A stretch of DNA of 13,124 nt from Geobacter sp. UBA6169. GTDB taxonomy: Bacteria > Desulfobacterota > Desulfuromonadia > Geobacterales > Pseudopelobacteraceae. The stretch is taken from contig DIUB01000087.1 in the NCBI GenBank assembly GCA_002422265.1, positions 1 to 13,124 of the forward strand, written 5' to 3'. Each line of letters starts with the position of its first letter. Position 1 is the first letter of the stretch. Under the pieces are notes generated by a model that was given only the letters and a program-made list of their open reading frames with translations, made no database searches and was not told the DNA's origin. The position numbers and the translations under genes were made by a program. This document shows, piece by piece, positions 1-6,243 of this stretch.

Positions 1-196
1 TGACCCGCCCGTCCAGCATCTCGGGGAAGCCGGTAAATTCTGAGACATCCTTGACAGTCAGCCCGGCATCACGCAGCAGCTTGGCAGTGCCGCCGGTAGA
101 GAGAATCTCTACGCCATATCCTGCCAGAGCCTTTGAAAATTCAACAATACCGGTTTTGTCGGAAACGCTGATCAATACCCGTGTAATCTTGGCCAT
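1..196 (-). CDS. purH: PurH, bifunctional AICAR formyltransferase/IMP cyclohydrolase (N-terminal part)
   Basis: The first 65 residues of PurH are present; the rest lies beyond the left edge. PurH carries out the last two steps of de novo purine synthesis in the cytoplasm: formylation of AICAR and ring closure to IMP. The visible part belongs to the N-terminal IMP cyclohydrolase (MGS-like) domain. It starts MAKITRVLISVSDKTGIVEF and continues with the family motifs ILSTGGTAKLLRDAG and VSEFTGFPEMLDGRV, which surround the nucleotide pocket. The ATG at 196 is preceded by a GAGAGG ribosome binding site at good spacing, and the protein begins exactly where PurH proteins usually begin. The gene follows selD after 131 bases with no visible terminator between them, so it may be read from its own promoter, from the alr-selD transcript, or from both. 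Recognition is firm; only the C-terminal transformylase domain cannot be checked. Confidence 0.95.
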   Translation of the reverse strand, partial: MAKITRVLISVSDKTGIVEFSKALAGYGVEILSTGGTAKLLRDAGLTVKDVSEFTGFPEMLDGRV

Positions 197-258
197 GATT
201 GCCACCTCTCATCGTGATCTGAATGTGATTTTCTTAATGGGAAACGTATTGGAGGAGT

Positions 259-287
259 CTTGTAGCACGGCCTCAACTGCCTGCCAA
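259..287 (-). promoter_or_regulatory. possible sigma70 promoter for purH
   Basis: Reading the minus strand, TTGGCA (287-282) and TACAAG (264-259) are separated by exactly 17 bases. They match the -35 and -10 consensus at 5 of 6 and 4 of 6 positions. Initiation would fall near 252, leaving a leader of about 55 bases before purH. This is pattern matching only. Confidence 0.3.
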
Positions 288-327
288 GCGCTTTTGAACC
301 GGCTTTCTGTATACATCAATCAGTGAT

Positions 328-1368
328 TCAGGCCATCTGTAACGGGCTCTGGCGGCGGGGCAACACCTCGCCCACCAGCCGGGCAAACACCCCCTCTTGA
401 TCAGCATGGGCAAGAAAACGTCGGGCATTGTCAGGACTGAAGGTAATCAGCAGACCGCCAGAGGTTTGGGGATCGAACAACGGCAACAAAAGATCCTCCG
501 CATACATGCCGTTCTCAACCTGATCACGGTAGAAACTGCGGTTCTGGTAACAGCCTGAGGGCACCATGCCGTCTGCAATCTGTGCCGCTACGCCCTGCAT
601 CAACGGAATTGCCGTCAGCTCAAGCTGCAGGGTAACACCGGCACCCTGTGCCATTTCACCGGCATGACCGATCAGGCCGAAGCCGGTTACATCGGTACAG
701 GCCGAAGGACGGTACTGCAGCATCAGCTCTGCTGCCGCACGGTTCAGCAAAGACATCCAGCCCACCGCCTCCGCCTCCTGGGCCTCAGTCGCCATCTCAC
801 CCTTGACGGCAGTGGTAAGAATACCGCTCCCCAGCGGCTTGGTCAGCACCACCAGATCACCGGGCCGGGCCGTGCTGTTACGCAGGATCGCACCGGGATG
901 AACCGTGCCGGTCACCGAGAGGCCGTACTTGAACTCCTCGTCTTCAACCGTGTGTCCACCCACCAGACAACAACCGGCCTGGTTGATGATCTCCTGCCCA
1001 CCGGCCAGCACCTCTCCCAGCAGTTCGGGCGGCAGACTGCAGACCGGAAAGAAGACAATGTTCATAGCGGTCAGCGGCCGCCCTCCCATGGCATAGATGT
1101 CAGACAAGGCATTGGCTGCAGCGATCCTGCCGAAGGCACGGGCATCATCAGCCGGCGGCGTGATCACATCACAGCTCTCAACCAGGGCGATCTCCGGCGT
1201 CAGGCAATAGACCCCCCCGTCATCGGACGTTTCCGGTCCCACGAGCAGGCGAGGATCGGCCGGACGCGCCAGTCCGGCCAGGGCTGCGGCAAGGCCCTCC
1301 GGGCCCAGTTTGGCCGCTCAGCCCGCAGCCTTCACCGTTTGTGTCAGTTTGATCTTCTTGTTGGTCAT
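328..1368 (-). CDS. selD: Selenide, water dikinase SelD, a selenoprotein with Sec17
   Basis: SelD makes selenophosphate from selenide and ATP. Selenophosphate is the selenium donor for selenocysteine and selenouridine. Read from the ATG at 1368 through an in-frame UGA (1320-1318), the gene encodes 346 residues, the normal family length. The N-terminus aligns with E. coli SelD around its catalytic Cys17 and Lys20: here AAG-U17-A-A-K20, preceded by the typical KLTQTV. Further family motifs follow: SDIYAMGG, a GGHTVEDEEFKYG metal/ATP-binding stretch, LTKPLGSGI, TDVTGFGLIGH and DPQTSGGLL. Starting at the next methionine (1242) would remove the catalytic loop, so that short version is unlikely to be the real product. 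The start overlaps the alr stop by one base (TAATG), suggesting translational coupling to alr. Readthrough depends on SelA/SelB/SelC, which are not in this window. A nonsense mutation is the alternative, but the exact position of the UGA at the catalytic site argues strongly against it. Confidence 0.95.
1286..1317 (-). promoter_or_regulatory. Bacterial SECIS hairpin in selD
   Basis: Directly after the UGA the mRNA can fold into a two-part hairpin. An outer stem GCGGC (1317-1313) pairs with GCCGC (1290-1286). An inner stem GGCCC (1305-1301) pairs with GGGCC (1297-1293) and closes a GGA loop (1300-1298). An asymmetric internal loop containing A/U bases separates the stems. The apical loop has G residues and lies about 20 bases from the UGA, which fits the known rules for bacterial SECIS elements bound by SelB. 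The structure was found by eye; no folding energy was computed. Confidence 0.75.
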
Positions 1369-2513
1369 TATTTCTTTGACGCTCCCAGATAGACACGCGG
1401 CACCCGCTTGGAAATACCGCAAAACAGCTCATAAGGAATGGTTCCGGCCCACTCCGCCAACTCTTCAGCAAAAACCCGGTTTCCCTGGCGGTCTTCCCCC
1501 ATCAGGGTCACCTCATCCCCCACGGTTACGCCGGGGATGTGCGTGACATCCAGCATCAGCCAGTCCATGCAGACCGTACCGGAGACCCGGGCCCGCTGCC
1601 CCCGCACCAGGGCCTGCCCCTTGTTGGTCAGCGCCCTGGGATAGCCGTCGGCATAGCCCACCGGCACACTGGCAATCAGGGTACGCTGTTCGGCAGTAAA
1701 ACGGCGACCGTAGCTGATAGGGGTAGAAGGTTCCACCCACTTCAGCATGGCGATTTTGCTCTTCAGGCGCATCACCGGTTGCAGCGTCAGCCTGCCCTGA
1801 AAATCAGGTGACGGCAGTGCGCCGTACAGGGCAATGCCCGGCCGGACCAGGTTGCAGAACAGGTAATCGTTTAATAATGCACCGGCACTGTTGGCGATAT
1901 GGACATAGCGGGGTGCAAAACCTGCCTTGCGCACCTGCTCCACCGCCCAGCTGAACCGCTCTGCCTGCTGACGGGTAAAGTACTGACCCGATTCATCCAG
2001 CTCATCAGCAGAGGCAAAATGGGAAAGCACCCCTTCCAGATAGATGTTGGGCAACAGCTTGAGGGCATCCAGCAGGGCGGGCACCTGATCATAGGGTATC
2101 CCCAGACGCCCCATGCCGGTATCAACCTTCAAATGCACCAGGGCCTTGCGATACAGCTTGCCGGCGGCCAGATCAAAGGCCTTCAGCTGATCAAGGGAAA
2201 AGACGGCGGAGGAGATGCCGAAGCCGACGCACTTGCGCTCCTGACCGGGATAGACACCGCCCAGCAGCAGGATCGGCTTATCGATACCGGATTTACGCAG
2301 CTGAATAGCCTCGGCCAGAAAAGCCACACCAAAGGCATCAACCCCCTGGCGTTCCAGTTCGCGGCTGATCTCCAGAAAGCCGTGACCGTAGGCATCTGCC
2401 TTGACCACAGCCAGCACGGCGGCACGGGAGGGCACAGAACGCCGGATAACACCGACGTTTGCACGCAGGGCCTCTAAATCAATCTCGGCAAAGGTGGGGC
2501 GACTGTCGAACAT
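1368..2513 (-). CDS. alr: Alanine racemase, PLP-dependent
   Basis: Alr interconverts L- and D-alanine in the cytoplasm and supplies D-alanine for peptidoglycan. The 381-residue product has the usual family length. The PLP lysine is K38 in AVVKADAYGHG near the N-terminus of the TIM barrel. VHLKVDTGMGRLG (about 127-139) carries a conserved arginine. The second catalytic residue is probably Y268 in ISYGRRF, followed by VPVGYADGYPR and the C-terminal beta domain containing VCMDWLMLDVT. The ATG at 2513 has only a weak ribosome binding site (AAGAAG about 8 bases upstream), but the sequence begins where family members do (RPTFAEIDLEALRAN). The gene diverges from the thiamine operon across a 300-base shared intergenic region that must hold both promoters, and it runs directly into selD. 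I see no functional link between alr and selD beyond co-transcription. Confidence 0.97.
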   Translation of the reverse strand: MFDSRPTFAEIDLEALRANVGVIRRSVPSRAAVLAVVKADAYGHGFLEISRELERQGVDAFGVAFLAEAIQLRKSGIDKPILLLGGVYPGQERKCVGFGISSAVFSLDQLKAFDLAAGKLYRKALVHLKVDTGMGRLGIPYDQVPALLDALKLLPNIYLEGVLSHFASADELDESGQYFTRQQAERFSWAVEQVRKAGFAPRYVHIANSAGALLNDYLFCNLVRPGIALYGALPSPDFQGRLTLQPVMRLKSKIAMLKWVEPSTPISYGRRFTAEQRTLIASVPVGYADGYPRALTNKGQALVRGQRARVSGTVCMDWLMLDVTHIPGVTVGDEVTLMGEDRQGNRVFAEELAEWAGTIPYELFCGISKRVPRVYLGASKK

Positions 2514-2607
2514 GGTCTGGACTTCTTAGCACGATGCCGAAAGAGGGGCAATCTGAAAACTTTTGTACAATAAAGTAGCGATTGACGCTCTGCTGATTTT
2601 ATCGTAT

Positions 2608-2710
2608 GGTTGCCCTGCCCTGGGGGAGCCATGCAGTTACAAAGGCTGAGACGGCAGTACGCCGGACCCCTTGAACCTGAACCGGGTAATGCCGGCGGAG
2701 GAAAGCGGCC
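2608..2710 (+). promoter_or_regulatory. TPP riboswitch (thi-box aptamer)
   Basis: The conserved TPP aptamer core is present: GGCTGAGA (2644-2651), then ACCCCTTGAACCTGAACCGG and GTAATGCCGGCGGAGGAAA, close to the textbook THI element. Stem P1 can form between GGTTGC (2608-2613) and GCGGCC (2705-2710), with two G-U pairs. P2 can form between the G-run at 2622-2626 and the CCCC ending near 2670, and P3 between AGCC and GGCT. The aptamer senses thiamine pyrophosphate and lies about 100 bases upstream of thiED, as expected for feedback control of thiamine synthesis. Confidence 0.96.
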
Positions 2711-2734
2711 TCGTCTCCAGTACATGAACATGCG

Positions 2735-2766
2735 GGCCGCCTGTTACCACAGTGCGGCCTTTGTTG
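2735..2766 (+). terminator. Riboswitch-controlled rho-independent terminator
   Basis: GGCCGCCTG (2735-2743) pairs with CAG-T-GCGGCC (2750-2759), giving a nine-base-pair stem with one bulged T. The loop is TTACCA, and a T-rich tail TTTGTTG follows. The 5' arm (2735-2740) is also perfectly complementary to the aptamer P1 3' strand at 2705-2710. Aptamer formation and terminator formation are therefore compatible, while pairing 2705-2710 with 2735-2740 makes an antiterminator. This is the expected OFF-with-TPP arrangement. Confidence 0.82.
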
Positions 2767-2813
2767 TATCAAGAGTTTTCTGAAAGCAACCAGTATTCCG
2801 AGAGGTATCAGCC

Positions 2814-4292
2814 ATGCCGGAAAAATCTGCCTCCCTCCGTCTGGTGGTCTCACCCCCCAAGGCACTGCGCAAGCGTTCTATATGCGGGGTGTACCTGATC
2901 ACCGATCAGCAGGAAAACCTGTACGAGCGGGTGGCCCAGGCGTTGCGCGGCGGTGTCACCGTCCTGCAGTACCGCCCCAAGGATCGTCCCTTTGAGCAGT
3001 GCTGCAGCGAGGGTAGTCGCCTGAAGGAGCTGTGCGTCAGATATGGTACGCTCTTTATTGTCAACGATGACCTGCAGCTGGCCCATGCCCTCGACGCCGA
3101 CGGCGTACACCTTGGACAGGACGACGCCTCACCCCACCAGGCCCGTGAACTGCTGGGACCGGACAAGATCATCGGCATCTCCACCCACAACCTGGCCGAA
3201 GCACAACAGGCCGAAGCAGACGGCGCCGATTATCTGGGATTTGGCGCCATGTATCCCACTGACAGCAAGGCGGTCATCCATATTCCGGGGACAACCGGAT
3301 TAAGCACCATCCGGGACAAGGTCAGGCTGCCGATCGTGGCCATCGGCGGTATCAGCCCGGCCAACGCCTGTCGGGTCATTGATGCCGGCGCCGATAGCGT
3401 GGCGGTCATTTCATCCGTGCTGTCGGCCCCTCGCCCTGAAGTCGCTGCCACGGAGCTGCGTCTGCTGTTCAACCGCCACACGCCGTTCCCCCGGGGTGGA
3501 GTCCTGACCATTGCCGGCAGCGACTCAGGCGGCGGAGCCGGTATTCAGGCTGACCTGAAGACCATCACCCTGCTGGGCAGCTTTGCCGCCTCTGCCATCA
3601 CCGCTCTGACTGCCCAGAACACCAGGGGGGTCAAGTCGATTCATGGCATCCCGCCCTCCTTTGTACGCGACCAGGTTGATACGGTGTTGTCTGATCTGCC
3701 GATCGATATCATCAAGACCGGCATGCTGCATACCCCGGCCATTATTTCACTGCTGGGAGAATACCTGCAGGAACAGTCACGCTACTACCCGCTGGTGATC
3801 GATCCGGTTATGGTGGCAAAGGGCGGTGCTTCACTGCTTGAACTGGATGCTGTGGCCGTGTTTCAGGAAAGCCTGCTGCCGCTGGCCTATCTGCTGACCC
3901 CCAACCTGCCCGAGGCAGAGCGTCTGCTCAACTGCCGCATTCAGAGCGAAGCAGCCATGGAACAGGCGGTTCGACAACTGCACGCCATGGGGGCTGCAAA
4001 CGTACTGCTGAAAGGGGGACATCTGAACAGTGGTGATGCCGTTGATATCCTGTTTGACGGCCAGAACATCCATCGTTTCAGCTCTGAGCGATTCTTTACC
4101 AGCGCCACCCACGGCACCGGCTGCAGCTTTGCCTCAGCTATAGCAGCCTTTCTGGCCCAGGGAGAGCCGCTCAAAGAGGCGGTCGACCGGGCAAAACAGT
4201 TCATCACCAACGCCATACGGCTGGCCCGCCCCATGGGAAAAGGGCACGGGCCGATCAACCACTACCTTGCCGCAAAGGAGTCAGAACAATGA
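2814..4292 (+). CDS. thiED: Fused thiamine-phosphate synthase/HMP(-P) kinase, ThiE-ThiD
   Basis: This 492-residue cytoplasmic protein joins two thiamine enzymes. Residues about 25-222 form a ThiE barrel, which couples HMP-PP to thiazole phosphate. It carries GVYLITD, the pyrophosphate-binding QYRPKD (52-57), FIVNDD (81-86), GVHLGQDD, GISTHN, YLGFGAMYPTDSK and IVAIGGI. Residues about 229-485 form a ThiD ribokinase-fold domain, which phosphorylates HMP and HMP-P. It carries VLTIAGSDSGGGAGIQADLK, VIDPVMVAKGG, LTPNLPEAE and the anion-hole HGTGCSFASA with the likely catalytic Cys437. Both active sites look intact. A 24-residue N-terminal extension rich in basic residues precedes the ThiE core; the ATG at 2814 is still preferred because GAGAGG sits 8 bases upstream. 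The gene is controlled by the TPP riboswitch and overlaps thiC by 4 bases (ATGA). Such fusions are known in delta-type proteobacteria, though usually the two enzymes are separate. Confidence 0.96.
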   Translation: MPEKSASLRLVVSPPKALRKRSICGVYLITDQQENLYERVAQALRGGVTVLQYRPKDRPFEQCCSEGSRLKELCVRYGTLFIVNDDLQLAHALDADGVHLGQDDASPHQARELLGPDKIIGISTHNLAEAQQAEADGADYLGFGAMYPTDSKAVIHIPGTTGLSTIRDKVRLPIVAIGGISPANACRVIDAGADSVAVISSVLSAPRPEVAATELRLLFNRHTPFPRGGVLTIAGSDSGGGAGIQADLKTITLLGSFAASAITALTAQNTRGVKSIHGIPPSFVRDQVDTVLSDLPIDIIKTGMLHTPAIISLLGEYLQEQSRYYPLVIDPVMVAKGGASLLELDAVAVFQESLLPLAYLLTPNLPEAERLLNCRIQSEAAMEQAVRQLHAMGAANVLLKGGHLNSGDAVDILFDGQNIHRFSSERFFTSATHGTGCSFASAIAAFLAQGEPLKEAVDRAKQFITNAIRLARPMGKGHGPINHYLAAKESEQ

Positions 4293-5578
4293 CCCAGCTT
4301 GAAGCCGCCCGTAAAGGGATTATTACCGATAAGATGAAGTGCGCCGCTGCAGCCGAGGGAGTTGCCCCGGAGTTCATCCGTGACGGTATCGCCAAAGGTA
4401 CCATCATCATCAGCCATAACGACAAGACCCACCAGCACGGCATTCCGCTGGCCGTGGGGACCGGTCTGCGCACCAAGGTAAATGCCAACATCGGCACCTC
4501 TGCCGATGATACCGATATCACCAAGGAACTGGAAAAGGCCCGGGTTGCGGTCAAGCATGGTGCCGATGCCATCATGGACCTCTCCACCGGCGGACCGGTG
4601 GATGAGATACGCCGTGCCATTGTGGCCGAGACCACCGCCTGCATCGGTTCGGTTCCCCTTTACCAGGCCGCCACCGACACCGTCCGGATCAAGAAGAAGG
4701 CGCTGGTGGATATGACCGCTGACGACATCTTCAACGGTATCATCAAACATCTGGATGACGGTGTGGATTTCATCACCGTACACTGCGGCGTTACCCGTTC
4801 CACGGTGGAAAGGATGAAGAACGAAGGCCGGATCATGGATGTGGTCTCCCGGGGCGGCTCCTTCACCATTGAGTGGATGTCCTACAACAACAAGGAAAAC
4901 CCGCTCTACGAGAACTTTGACCGCCTGCTGGAGATCACCAAGGAGTACGATGCCACCCTGTCGCTGGGTGACGGTTTCCGTCCCGGCTGTCTGGCCGACG
5001 CCACCGACCGGGCCCAGATCCACGAACTGATCATTCTGGGCGAACTGACTCAACGGGCCTGGGACTTTGGGGTCCAGGTCATGATCGAAGGGCCGGGCCA
5101 TGTGCCGCTGAACCAGATCCAGACCAACATCCAGCTGCAGAAGCGGCTCTGCCACGGTGCGCCGTTCTACGTACTGGGGCCGCTGGTAACCGACATCGCC
5201 CCCGGCTACGACCATATCACCTGCGCCATCGGCGGTGCCATTGCCGGGGCTGCCGGGGCCGATTTCCTCTGCTATGTCACCCCCTCCGAGCACTTGGCCC
5301 TGCCGGAGATTGAGGATGTGCGCAACGGAGTGATCGCCTCCCGGATAGCGGCCCATGCCGCTGATATCTGTAAAGGCCTGCCCGGTGCCATAGAAAAAGA
5401 CAATGCCATGGCCCGCGCCCGCAAGAAGCTGGACTGGGAAGGCCAGTTTGCCCTGGCCCTTGACCCGGACCGTGCCCGGGAGTATCGTGCCAAATCACCG
5501 GTATCCGAGCATGGCGCCTGTACGATGTGTGGTGAATTCTGTGCCTACAAAGTGATGGATGAAGCGATGAAACGGTAG
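4289..5578 (+). CDS. thiC: Phosphomethylpyrimidine synthase ThiC (radical SAM)
   Basis: ThiC rearranges aminoimidazole ribotide into HMP-phosphate, the pyrimidine half of thiamine, using S-adenosylmethionine and a 4Fe-4S cluster. The 429-residue protein is the short form lacking the N-terminal extension of the E. coli type. Visible family motifs are TVHCGVTRST, SLGDGFRPGCL, VMIEGPGHVPLNQIQ, LVTDIAPGYDHIT and HLALPEIEDVRNGVIASRIA; the histidines in GPGH and YDH are the expected metal ligands. The C-terminal cluster motif is CTMCGEFC (411-418). This is CX2CX3C, one residue shorter between the second and third cysteines than the CX2CX4C of the long form. The start overlaps the thiED stop, so translation is likely coupled, and the TPP riboswitch controls both genes. 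Its product is the substrate for the ThiD domain encoded upstream. Confidence 0.97.
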   Translation: MTQLEAARKGIITDKMKCAAAAEGVAPEFIRDGIAKGTIIISHNDKTHQHGIPLAVGTGLRTKVNANIGTSADDTDITKELEKARVAVKHGADAIMDLSTGGPVDEIRRAIVAETTACIGSVPLYQAATDTVRIKKKALVDMTADDIFNGIIKHLDDGVDFITVHCGVTRSTVERMKNEGRIMDVVSRGGSFTIEWMSYNNKENPLYENFDRLLEITKEYDATLSLGDGFRPGCLADATDRAQIHELIILGELTQRAWDFGVQVMIEGPGHVPLNQIQTNIQLQKRLCHGAPFYVLGPLVTDIAPGYDHITCAIGGAIAGAAGADFLCYVTPSEHLALPEIEDVRNGVIASRIAAHAADICKGLPGAIEKDNAMARARKKLDWEGQFALALDPDRAREYRAKSPVSEHGACTMCGEFCAYKVMDEAMKR

Positions 5579-5588
5579 GAAAATCATG

Positions 5589-5680
5589 GCACGCGGATTA
5601 CACGGATTTTAGCGGATTTACACAGTTAAAAAATCGTTTTTGATCCGCGTCAACCCGCTCGATCCGCGTCATCCGCGTGC
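5589..5680. repeat. Imperfect palindromic intergenic repeat with GCGGAT submotifs
   Basis: Two arms of about 45 bases (5589-5633 and 5637-5680) face each other across a TCG spacer. Aligned by eye they agree at about 34 of 44 positions with one gap. Each arm contains several spaced copies of a CGCGGAT-like unit, so the element is both an inverted repeat and a short-period direct repeat. The centre is AAAAA-TCG-TTTTT. As RNA it would form a long hairpin just after thiC and may help end that transcript. It also precedes nikR by only 28 bases. It resembles dispersed intergenic repeats, but copy number cannot be judged here. Confidence 0.85.
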
Positions 5681-5696
5681 TAGTCAAGTCTTTTCA

Positions 5697-5700
5697 GGAG
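5697..5700 (+). promoter_or_regulatory. Ribosome binding site fixing the nikR start
   Basis: GGAG lies 8 bases before the ATG at 5709 but only 2 bases before the in-frame ATG at 5703. The reading frame also extends up to 5640, but that stretch is a translation of the palindromic repeat. The site therefore supports a start at 5709. Confidence 0.7.
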
Positions 5701-5708
5701 CAATGGTT

Positions 5709-6128
5709 ATGGGCGACACCACCCGCTTCGGCATCTCAATCGACAGCGACCTGCTGGAGAGCTTTGACCGGCTGATCACCGGCAAAGGCTATCAGAACCG
5801 TTCCGAAGCGATCCGCGACCTGATCCGGGCTGCCCTTGTTGAGGATAAAACCGTTGCCGGCCATGAAGAGATGGTCGGCACGGTCACCATGGTCTACAAC
5901 CACCATGTCCGCGATCTGGCGGACAAGCTGACCGAACACCAGCACCACCACCACCATCAGATCATCTCTGCCCTGCATGTCCATCTTGATGCCCATAACT
6001 GCCTTGAAGTGCTGGTGCTGCGCGGCAGCAGCGCCGAGATCAACCGTATTGCCGATGAACTGCTGGGGGTCAAGGGGGTCAAACATGGCAAGCTGTTCCT
6101 GACCTCCGCCAACCCGGAGCAGCACTAA
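5709..6128 (+). CDS. nikR: NikR-family nickel-responsive transcriptional regulator
   Basis: This 139-residue protein matches NikR in length and architecture. A ribbon-helix-helix DNA-binding domain (about 1-50, TTRFGISIDSDLLESFDRLI then NRSEAIRDLIR) is followed by an ACT-like metal-sensing and tetramerisation domain. The four high-affinity nickel ligands of E. coli NikR (His76, His87, His89, Cys95) align with H79, H90, H92 and C98, in LHVHLDAHNCLEVLVLRG. A run of five histidines covers 79-83. NikR with bound nickel usually represses nickel-uptake genes and can activate others. It is followed, after 115 bases, by the tonB-to-ATPase gene set, which is the obvious candidate target. No copy of the E. 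coli NikR operator (GTATGA-N16-TCATAC) was recognised nearby. The start is set by the ribosome binding site at 5697. The family assignment is firm; nickel as the physiological signal follows from the conserved ligands. Confidence 0.94.
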   Translation: MGDTTRFGISIDSDLLESFDRLITGKGYQNRSEAIRDLIRAALVEDKTVAGHEEMVGTVTMVYNHHVRDLADKLTEHQHHHHHQIISALHVHLDAHNCLEVLVLRGSSAEINRIADELLGVKGVKHGKLFLTSANPEQH

Positions 6129-6205
6129 TACTGCCTCGTCCCGTCATGTTCCTGACCCGCTCTTCCCTTGCCGTGTTACTTTTTACTTTTTCGTGCCTCC
6201 CTACT

Positions 6206-6234
6206 GTGCTACAGTTTACAAAAACGTGCTACAG
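6206..6234 (+). repeat. Pair of GTGCTACAG direct repeats upstream of tonB
   Basis: GTGCTACAG occurs at 6206-6214 and again at 6226-6234, exactly 20 bases apart, about two helical turns. The second copy ends 9 bases before the probable tonB start. The preceding stretch 6173-6192 is T-rich (TTACTTTTTACTTTTT). The placement suits an operator or promoter for the transport genes, but the binding protein is unknown, and the pair is a direct repeat, unlike the inverted repeats of known NikR sites. Confidence 0.45.
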
Positions 6235-6243
6235 GCTGCTGCC

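Noticed and set aside
261..268. TGTAGCAC before purH, matching the reverse complement of the tonB-upstream repeat
   Set aside because: An eight-base match is expected by chance at roughly this rate in 13 kb on both strands, and it occurs only once there.
328..1242. SelD as a 304-residue protein starting at 1242
   Set aside because: It would lack the catalytic Sec/Cys loop and Lys20. The frame through the UGA gives a full-length family match and a start coupled to alr.
2582..2610. TTGACG-N17-TATGGT promoter before thiED
   Set aside because: Its transcription start would fall inside or after the 5' strand of aptamer stem P1 (2608-2613), which would break the riboswitch. TACAAT at 2566-2571 is better placed but lacks a clear -35.
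4262..5356. Long minus-strand frame opposite thiC, and similar long antisense frames elsewhere
   Set aside because: These are composition-driven shadows of well-identified genes in high-GC DNA, with no family features.
5640..5708. Longer NikR with 23 extra residues
   Set aside because: The extra stretch is a translation of the palindromic repeat, and the ribosome binding site at 5697 fits the ATG at 5709.
6129..6243. Cobalamin riboswitch or Fur box ahead of the transport genes
   Set aside because: No B12-box-like sequence and no GATAAT-type Fur repeats were found here.
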